A stretch of 10,637 bases of DNA from an uncultured Treponema sp. (GTDB taxonomy: Bacteria; Spirochaetota; Spirochaetia; Treponematales; Treponemataceae). The DNA is taken from the NCBI GenBank assembly GCA_947167745.1, contig CAMVJE010000051.1:1-10637 (forward strand), written 5' to 3'. The translations under genes and the position numbers were made by a program. Positions 6,224 to 10,637 of the stretch are shown piece by piece. Positions within the stretch are counted from its first letter, which is position 1; every line of letters starts with the position of its first letter. Below the pieces are notes generated by a model. The model made no database searches and was not told the origin of the DNA. It saw nothing but the letters and a program-made list of their open reading frames with translations.

Positions 6224-7437
6224 TATTTACCTCCAGTATTTTTTACATATCGTCCATCGAAATCTTTTCCAAGAATAATCGTAAAATCGACATTAGATGC
6301 TGCGGTAGCGTTATCAGCATCTGCCGAAACGGTTTCTTCAACGATATTTGTACAATGAATAAAATCTCCAAGACTTTTTGCTATCTCAGAGTTTCCAATA
6401 TGATTTATGATTACAGTTTTTTCGTAATCATTTGAATCTGCATTTCCGGTGCTTAAAATATCATAGCCTGCGCTTTGGAGCAATACCATTGTATTACGAG
6501 CTAACCCCTGAACTGTCGTTCCATTTTGTATATCAAGAACATAAGTACGGTTTACATTCGTGCTGTCCAAAGAAATCAGAGAGTTTGAAACCTGCATAAA
6601 AACCTCTTTTATGAGATCACCATCATAAAAGGGAAAAAGCAGCGTCTTTCCATCAACAATCCTCTTTGAGCCGGTTATTGTCTGTGGAACAAGATGTTCA
6701 GAATCCACATGGCATATAACACTCATCAGACGGTGAAATTCTTTATCATCAAGATTTGAAGTCATTTTTTTACTTATCTGCGAAAAAGACTTTTTATCCA
6801 TGATGATACTTTCATTTCGTGTAAGGGCTGAAAAAAATGCAAGCAAAACATTCTGTCTGCGTTCTACAAGCTCTTCCTCTGGCTCATCAATGCGCTCATA
6901 ATTCAAATATGTGCGAATTTTATCTCCATCAAGCGAAACTACACCACTAGGAAGTAAAAATCTTTCGCCCTCATCATTTTTTACATCAACTGGCGAAGAG
7001 ACAAAAATTCTCATTCCTCCCAGCATATCTGTAAGCTCACCAAATTTTGTAAGATTAAGAATTATATAAAAAGGAATAGTCTGCCCTACAAGATTTTCGA
7101 TTTCTGCCTTATAGGCATCAATTCCCTTTTCAAGGTAAACAGAGTCAATGCTGTCTACACGCCCTAGACTTGAAAAAATTGCCCCCGTGTTGCCAAGAAT
7201 ATTTATAAATGCACCACGCTGGTAGACCGGATAATAAATGAAAATATCCGTAAAGAGAACGCGATTTTTATCCTCCATTACAACTAAAGTTTTTATGACC
7301 CGGTCTGATTTTAAGTTTTCATCAACCGTACTCACCCTAAGCGAAAGTACGAGAGCAACTGTAACTGAAATAAGAATCAAAAAAATTATAAGAAGAAGGA
7401 AAGCCCCTTTGTTTGAATTAGGATTTGAAATTTTCAT
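6223..7437 (-). CDS. LytR-CpsA-Psr (LCP) family membrane protein with LytR_C domain, divergent
   Basis: The 404-residue protein has a short cytoplasmic N-terminus, one membrane anchor (about 12-33), and an extracytoplasmic part. Residues about 45-205 match the LCP fold: IILNLTKFGELTDMLGGMRIFV (125-146), then GDKIRTYLNYERID (171-184) and VERRQNVLLAFF (191-202). Residues about 298-397 match the C-terminal LytR_C domain (VLDIQNGTTVQGLA, SNVDFTIILGKDF). LCP enzymes move lipid-linked glycopolymers onto peptidoglycan. Here the usual early motifs, the D-x-R segment and the SIPRD loop, are replaced (FINILGNTG at 77-85), so activity is doubtful. AGGAG stands 9 nt before the ATG, inside the end of yqeK, with a 3-nt intergenic gap. 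Confidence 0.85.
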   Translation of the reverse strand: MKISNPNSNKGAFLLLIIFLILISVTVALVLSLRVSTVDENLKSDRVIKTLVVMEDKNRVLFTDIFIYYPVYQRGAFINILGNTGAIFSSLGRVDSIDSVYLEKGIDAYKAEIENLVGQTIPFYIILNLTKFGELTDMLGGMRIFVSSPVDVKNDEGERFLLPSGVVSLDGDKIRTYLNYERIDEPEEELVERRQNVLLAFFSALTRNESIIMDKKSFSQISKKMTSNLDDKEFHRLMSVICHVDSEHLVPQTITGSKRIVDGKTLLFPFYDGDLIKEVFMQVSNSLISLDSTNVNRTYVLDIQNGTTVQGLARNTMVLLQSAGYDILSTGNADSNDYEKTVIINHIGNSEIAKSLGDFIHCTNIVEETVSADADNATAASNVDFTIILGKDFDGRYVKNTGGK

Positions 7438-7440
7438 ATT

Positions 7441-8013
7441 TTACTTCTCCTTCCGCAATTTTTCTGCAAGTTTTAAAGATGGCTCTGCAACCGTTTTACC
7501 ATGAGACTCAAGATAGCTGATATTTTCTTCAAGAACTGCAAGCACAAGACCATGCAATGTTTTGGACATGAGATTAGCCCGGTATTCGTCAGTTGACTGG
7601 GGACGGCCAGGCTCAATTTTGTCGGCGACAAAAAGCAAAAGAGCAAAATCGCAGGAATCAGCCGAACCGAAAGTGTGGTTTGCGATTGCGTCGATGATTT
7701 CACTGTCGGTGACACCAAATTTTTCCTGAATAAGAACCGCCGCCGCCCGGCCGTGAAGCAGATCAGGATTAGACAGCTCAAAGTCTGAAATCGCTTTTCC
7801 GTCTTTTTTGGCAAGAGCAAGAAGTTCATCACGAGAGCAACTCTTACACATATCATGGGCAATGCCCGCAAGCCAGCCCTTTTCTTCGTTAAGACCATAA
7901 TTGGCGCAGAGTTTTGCAAGCATTTCTGCAGTACGCATTGAGTGAGCGAACCTGCTTTCTTTTACGACGCTTTTTGTATATTGGCTAATCTGCTCAAAGA
8001 GTTCACTTCGCAT
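7441..8013 (-). CDS. yqeK: HD-domain diadenosine tetraphosphate hydrolase (YqeK)
   Basis: YqeK proteins are HD-superfamily hydrolases that cut Ap4A symmetrically to ADP. The 190-residue protein has the metal and catalytic set in order: FAHSMRTAEM with H24, GIAHDMCKS with H53-D54, LLHGRAAA with H87, NHTFGS with H113, and ADKIEPGR with D131. The start is the ATG at 8013, with AGGA (8020-8023) 6 nt upstream. The frame is open for 23 more codons, but these lie within nadD and would lack a site. The gene overlaps the end of nadD by 11 bp and is followed 3 nt later by the LCP gene. The nadD-yqeK pairing is widely conserved. Confidence 0.94.
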   Translation of the reverse strand: MRSELFEQISQYTKSVVKESRFAHSMRTAEMLAKLCANYGLNEEKGWLAGIAHDMCKSCSRDELLALAKKDGKAISDFELSNPDLLHGRAAAVLIQEKFGVTDSEIIDAIANHTFGSADSCDFALLLFVADKIEPGRPQSTDEYRANLMSKTLHGLVLAVLEENISYLESHGKTVAEPSLKLAEKLRKEK

Positions 8014-8650
8014 AGAGATTCCTTTGTTTAATATAGTCAAAAACTCGCTTCTCCACAAGATAACGCCATGCGCCCCCCTCACCTACTTCCTGACGGATTT
8101 CGGAAGAAGAGATTTCCATTTTTGGGTTCTGGACTATTTTATGGGGATAGGGAAAATTCTCACGGGTCACGCCTTTCATGGGAGATTTTCCGTATTCGCC
8201 CACTGGAGAATTCTGGTACTCTGCCTTTAAGCCAGTATCCTGAGGGCGGCAGGCAAGAATCAAATCAGCTTTTTGAGCAAGTTCTGAGGCATGATCCCAT
8301 TTGTCGTAATCAGGAAGCAAATCTTCTCCAAAAATCAAGCCTATTTTGCCAGTGAGAACAGACTTATATTTTTCTTCCAAGTAGCAGACTGTGTCCCAGG
8401 TGTAGGAAATGCCGCCACGGTCGATTTCGCAGGATTCTGCCTCAAAGCGTTCGTCATCCATGACAGAAAGACGAACCATCTCAAGCCTGTCTTCTGCACT
8501 TACTGCACAGGAAAGTTCCTTGTGAGGAGGACAAGCCGTTGGAACGAATAAAATTTTTTCGTATCCGAGATTGCGACAGACTGAATCAGCGAGAATCAAA
8601 TGCCCGATATGAATGGGGTTAAAACTCCCGCCAAGCATTGCGATTTTCAC
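8003..8650 (-). CDS. nadD: Nicotinate-nucleotide adenylyltransferase
   Basis: NadD joins AMP from ATP to nicotinate mononucleotide to make deamido-NAD, a shared step of NAD synthesis. The 215-residue protein has the nucleotidyltransferase loop GGSFNPIHIGHL (7-18, with H14 and H17), VPTACPPHK at 36-44, YTWDT at 83-87, FGED at 107-110 and the C-terminal ISSSEIR at 180-186. Between the ILACRP segment and PHKIV there is a somewhat longer linker (about 138-170). The start is a GTG at 8650 that gives MKIAMLGGSF, the usual NadD beginning. It overlaps the obg stop in a GTGA sequence, with GGAG a few bases upstream. An ATG at 8638 is possible but would trim the first strand. It overlaps yqeK by 11 bp. 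Confidence 0.95.
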   Translation of the reverse strand: MKIAMLGGSFNPIHIGHLILADSVCRNLGYEKILFVPTACPPHKELSCAVSAEDRLEMVRLSVMDDERFEAESCEIDRGGISYTWDTVCYLEEKYKSVLTGKIGLIFGEDLLPDYDKWDHASELAQKADLILACRPQDTGLKAEYQNSPVGEYGKSPMKGVTRENFPYPHKIVQNPKMEISSSEIRQEVGEGGAWRYLVEKRVFDYIKQRNLYAK

Positions 8651-9822
8651 GAGTCCGACTCCGAAGTATCCTGACCGGGGAACTGTTCTTCCATAAAGTC
8701 ATCAACTGAACGGCTGGCAAGAAAATTCGGATTCAGACTGCTACCCTTCTTTTTTGAAGAAAGGAAAGAACCATCTGAAACTCGCTCACCAGTGGAAGTG
8801 AATGTGCCCTCCCCAGCCATTTTTGTAACCAGTTCAAGAATTGCAACCCTTACTTCGTTCATACCCCAGTGAGCAGCCACAGAAACAGGGATAACCTTTG
8901 TTTCTGGCTCACTCTTTTTTATTTCAGCAGCAATTTTTTCGGCATTTTCTTTTGCGCCCTCAATATCAATTTTGTTGCACAGAACAATATGAGGTTTATT
9001 GAGCAAATCTTTTGAAAATCCTTCAAGTTCGCTGCAAAGAGTTTTGTATGCAGTAAGACAATTTTCGTCCGAACAGTCAATCATAAAAAGAAGGCCGGCC
9101 GTGCGGGAAATATGTTTTAAAAAGCGGATTCCAAGACCGGCACCTTCGCTTGCCCCTTCGATAATACCTGGAATATCAGCAATAATGACATCTCTGTCAG
9201 CGTCAGCCCGCAAAACGCCAAGATTCGGAATTTTTGTAGTGAAGGGATATGGTGCGATTTTTGGACGGGCATTTGTAAAGGCATCAAGAAGAGAAGATTT
9301 TCCTGCGTTAGGGAAGCCTACCAAACCGATGTCAGCCATAATGCTTAATTCAAGGAGAAGTTTTCGATATTCTCCGGGCTGACCTGGATTTGCATTTCGG
9401 GGAGCCTGATTTGTTGAGGTTTTAAAATGTACATTACCCCAGCCTCCATTACCACCTTTGAGAAAAACAAACTGTTCGTCTTCACTCTCTGTGGTAAATT
9501 CCTTAATAAGCTCTTTTGTTTCAGCATCACGGATTGCCGTTCCAGGCGGAACTGCGATAACGATATCCTCGCCGTCCTTTCCGTATTTATTCCAGCCCTG
9601 ACCGTCACCGCCATTCTTTGCCTTAAAAAAACGCTTAAAACGGATATTTGCAAGGGTTTTTACATTTCGCTTAACACAGAATATGACATCACCGCCCTTT
9701 CCACCGTCGCCACCATTAGGACCGCCCATAGGAACATATTTTTCACGGCGAAAAGACACACATCCATTTCCGCCCTTTCCTGATGTCACTTCGATTATTG
9801 CCTCATCAGCAAATTGTTTCAT
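8647..9822 (-). CDS. obg: Obg/CgtA ribosome-assembly GTPase
   Basis: Obg is an essential GTPase that binds late 50S intermediates and senses the nucleotide state. The 391-residue protein has the glycine-rich Obg fold at 1 to about 158 (SGKGGNGCVSFRREKYVPMGG, then the GGNGGWGN loop at 123-130). The G domain follows: GFPNAGKSSLL at 169-179, the switch region TT at 195-196, DIPGIIEGASEGAGLG at 216-231 and NKID at 283-286. The last 50 residues are a Ser/Lys-rich, then acidic, tail without a clear OCT domain. The start is the ATG at 9822, with GAGGA (9830-9834) 7 nt upstream. The 13 extra codons of open frame upstream have no support. It heads a run with nadD, overlapping it by 4 bp, and is separated from rpmA by a terminator and a folded leader. 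Confidence 0.97.
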   Translation of the reverse strand: MKQFADEAIIEVTSGKGGNGCVSFRREKYVPMGGPNGGDGGKGGDVIFCVKRNVKTLANIRFKRFFKAKNGGDGQGWNKYGKDGEDIVIAVPPGTAIRDAETKELIKEFTTESEDEQFVFLKGGNGGWGNVHFKTSTNQAPRNANPGQPGEYRKLLLELSIMADIGLVGFPNAGKSSLLDAFTNARPKIAPYPFTTKIPNLGVLRADADRDVIIADIPGIIEGASEGAGLGIRFLKHISRTAGLLFMIDCSDENCLTAYKTLCSELEGFSKDLLNKPHIVLCNKIDIEGAKENAEKIAAEIKKSEPETKVIPVSVAAHWGMNEVRVAILELVTKMAGEGTFTSTGERVSDGSFLSSKKKGSSLNPNFLASRSVDDFMEEQFPGQDTSESDS

Positions 9823-9825
9823 TTT

Positions 9826-9930
9826 AAATTCCTCACAGATATGCGCAGGTTTTAAGAGCACACAGAGAAAAGCCGAAAACTTCCCACAACAAAAATCACT
9901 ATGTGCCCTCTGTGTACTCTGTGAGAATTT
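9826..9930 (-). promoter_or_regulatory. Folded obg leader that covers the ribosome binding site
   Basis: The rpmA-obg gap holds two nested inverted repeats. The inner one pairs AGAGCACACAGAG (9855-9867) with CTCTGTGTACTCT (9908-9920), with one mismatch that is a G-U pair in RNA. The outer one pairs AAATTCCTCACAGA (9826-9839) with TCTGTGAGAATTT (9918-9930), with one bulged base. In the leftward transcript the outer pairing buries the obg Shine-Dalgarno (GAGGA, 9830-9834). CTCTGTG also repeats directly at 9908-9914 and 9917-9923. No convincing promoter is visible in the gap. It may be a dispersed repeat copy, a regulatory leader, or both. Confidence 0.55.
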
Positions 9931-9935
9931 TCAAT

Positions 9936-9971
9936 AAAAAACCCGGAGACAGAAAACTGAATCCGGGCTTT
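9936..9971 (-). terminator. Intrinsic terminator after rpmA
   Basis: On the minus strand AAAGCCCGGA (9971-9962) pairs with TCCGGGTTTT (9947 downwards), including one G-U pair. A small CAG/CTG stem sits inside the loop, and six U residues (9941-9936) follow. It begins 18 nt after the rpmA stop and separates rplU-prp-rpmA from obg. Confidence 0.9.
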
Positions 9972-9989
9972 CATCAATTAAGTCGAAAC

Positions 9990-10247
9990 TTATGCCTGAA
10001 CAGGAACTACTGAAGCGTATTTTCTGTTGTTGCGCTCGTGGAATTTAACTGCTCCGTCTGCTGTTGCAAACAGGCTGTCGTCTCCCGCGCGTTTTACATT
10101 GTCGCCCGGGAAGATTTTTGTTCCACGCTGCTTGATGATGATCGAGCCGGCTGTTACAAACTCACCGCCGAATGCTTTTACACCCAAGTATTTAGGATTT
10201 GACTGACGGCCGTTTTTTGCGCCGCTACCACCTTTACTTCGTCCCAT
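9990..10247 (-). CDS. rpmA: 50S ribosomal protein L27
   Basis: L27 lies in the large subunit with its N-terminal tail reaching toward the peptidyl transferase centre. The 85-residue protein has the family core: [37 protein letters not shown] and FPGDNV, and [13 protein letters not shown] near the end. The start at 10247 has GGAGG overlapping the end of prp, and the two genes are one base apart. It begins MGRSKGG rather than the common MAHKKGG, and it has no cleavable N-terminal extension of the kind made in Firmicutes. A terminator follows. Confidence 0.97.
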   Translation of the reverse strand: MGRSKGGSGAKNGRQSNPKYLGVKAFGGEFVTAGSIIIKQRGTKIFPGDNVKRAGDDSLFATADGAVKFHERNNRKYASVVPVQA

Positions 10248-10248
10248 T

Positions 10249-10581
10249 TTATTCCTCCGTAAAAACTACGTTTTCAGGAAATTCTTTTGTAAGAGCTTTT
10301 AGTCCAGTTCTTAAAAAATCTCCGATACAAATAAGCTGAGTTTCCGTTGCTGGATTCTCAGATTTTACCTCAACCGTGAAAGAAAGATTTCCCCGCGTTG
10401 AAGCGTCTGCTATCATTAAAACATTTTCGTTATGTGAAAGAACCTGCATCGCTGTGCGAACAAGAACAGTGACTGCCGCACATACAATATCGTTTCCTTT
10501 CTTAGAAAAATGAGCGTGTCCGTTAGCTTGACATTGTTTTAGCGCGCCATTTTTGCCATAAGAAAGTGTTACGGTTATCAT
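10249..10581 (-). CDS. prp: Ribosomal-processing cysteine protease Prp (YsxB family)
   Basis: Prp is a small cysteine protease that in Staphylococcus and relatives removes an N-terminal extension from L27. Its gene lies between rplU and rpmA, as here. The 110-residue protein keeps the family motifs: GHA at 21-23 with the catalytic His22, and [15 protein letters not shown] at 29-43 with the catalytic Cys34. The C-terminal part has the usual [11 protein letters not shown] segment. The length is normal. The ATG at 10581 begins 5 nt after the rplU stop and lacks a clear Shine-Dalgarno, so coupling to rplU translation is likely. The neighbouring L27 does not have the extension that Prp is known to cut. 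Confidence 0.93.
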   Translation of the reverse strand: MITVTLSYGKNGALKQCQANGHAHFSKKGNDIVCAAVTVLVRTAMQVLSHNENVLMIADASTRGNLSFTVEVKSENPATETQLICIGDFLRTGLKALTKEFPENVVFTEE

Positions 10582-10586
10582 TCTAA

Positions 10587-10637
10587 TTAAAGAGTGATGT
10601 CCTTAACACGAATGTTTGTGTATTCCTGTCTGTGACC
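10587..10637 (-). CDS. rplU: 50S ribosomal protein L21, C-terminal end only
   Basis: The last 16 codons and a TAA stop (10587-10589) are visible, reading GHRQEYTNIRVKDITL. This matches the C-terminus of L21, which has the pattern GHRQPYT followed by a short basic strand. The place just upstream of prp and rpmA is the standard one for rplU. The rest of the gene lies beyond the right edge of the window. Confidence 0.88.
   Translation of the reverse strand, partial: GHRQEYTNIRVKDITL

Noticed and set aside
8014..8082. Longer YqeK start, 23 codons upstream
   Set aside because: It lies within nadD, has no ribosome site, and adds residues absent from the family; the ATG at 8013 has AGGA 6 nt ahead.
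9823..9861. Longer Obg start (MLLKPAH)
   Set aside because: The ATG at 9822 has GAGGA at 7 nt and gives the standard Obg N-terminus; the extension lies in the structured leader.
9898..9905. CATAGT in the obg leader as a -10
   Set aside because: No -35 element lies at 16-18 nt; the nearest TTGAAA is about 25 nt away.

Overview
The window is compact, AT-rich bacterial chromosome with no rRNA, CRISPR array or insertion sequence. Nearly every gene is on the minus strand. Gene content and protein style point to a spirochaete of the Treponema type: a spoVG gene without sporulation genes, a tRNA-Gln placed between spoVG and a long Ctc-type L25 gene, and the chain rplU-prp-rpmA-obg-nadD-yqeK-LCP-rsfS. 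This assignment is inference from remembered gene orders, not from a search.

Reading leftward from the right edge, the first transcription unit holds the end of rplU, the ribosomal-processing protease gene prp and rpmA, and ends at a clear intrinsic terminator (9936-9971). A structured leader of about 110 nt follows. Then comes a tightly packed, partly overlapping run, obg-nadD-yqeK-LCP gene-rsfS, closed by a second terminator (5815-5850). These genes cover ribosome assembly and silencing (Obg, RsfS, L21, L27), NAD synthesis (NadD), dinucleotide turnover (YqeK) and an envelope protein of the LytR-CpsA-Psr family.

The only plus-strand gene lies between the two leftward blocks. It encodes an 86-residue protein that is about 43% Asp+Glu, with its own sigma70-like promoter. 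Divergent from it is ispE, whose strong promoter lies so close to the start codon that the mRNA should be leaderless. The next genes are spoVG, tRNA-Gln(UUG), a folded leader, rplY (L25), an intrinsic terminator touching the tilS start codon, tilS, and a secreted TPR protein with Asp-rich repeats. That last gene runs off the left edge with at least 641 codons and fills positions 1-1925.

Both blocks echo old gene-order clusters known from Bacillus (ispE-spoVG-ctc-pth-tilS, and rplU-ysxB-rpmA-obg with nadD-yqeK-rsfS). Here pth is absent from its usual place after ctc. The points most worth a second look are the acidic plus-strand protein, the two folded leaders ahead of rplY and obg, the Prp protease paired with an L27 that lacks the usual cleaved extension, and the degenerate LCP protein.
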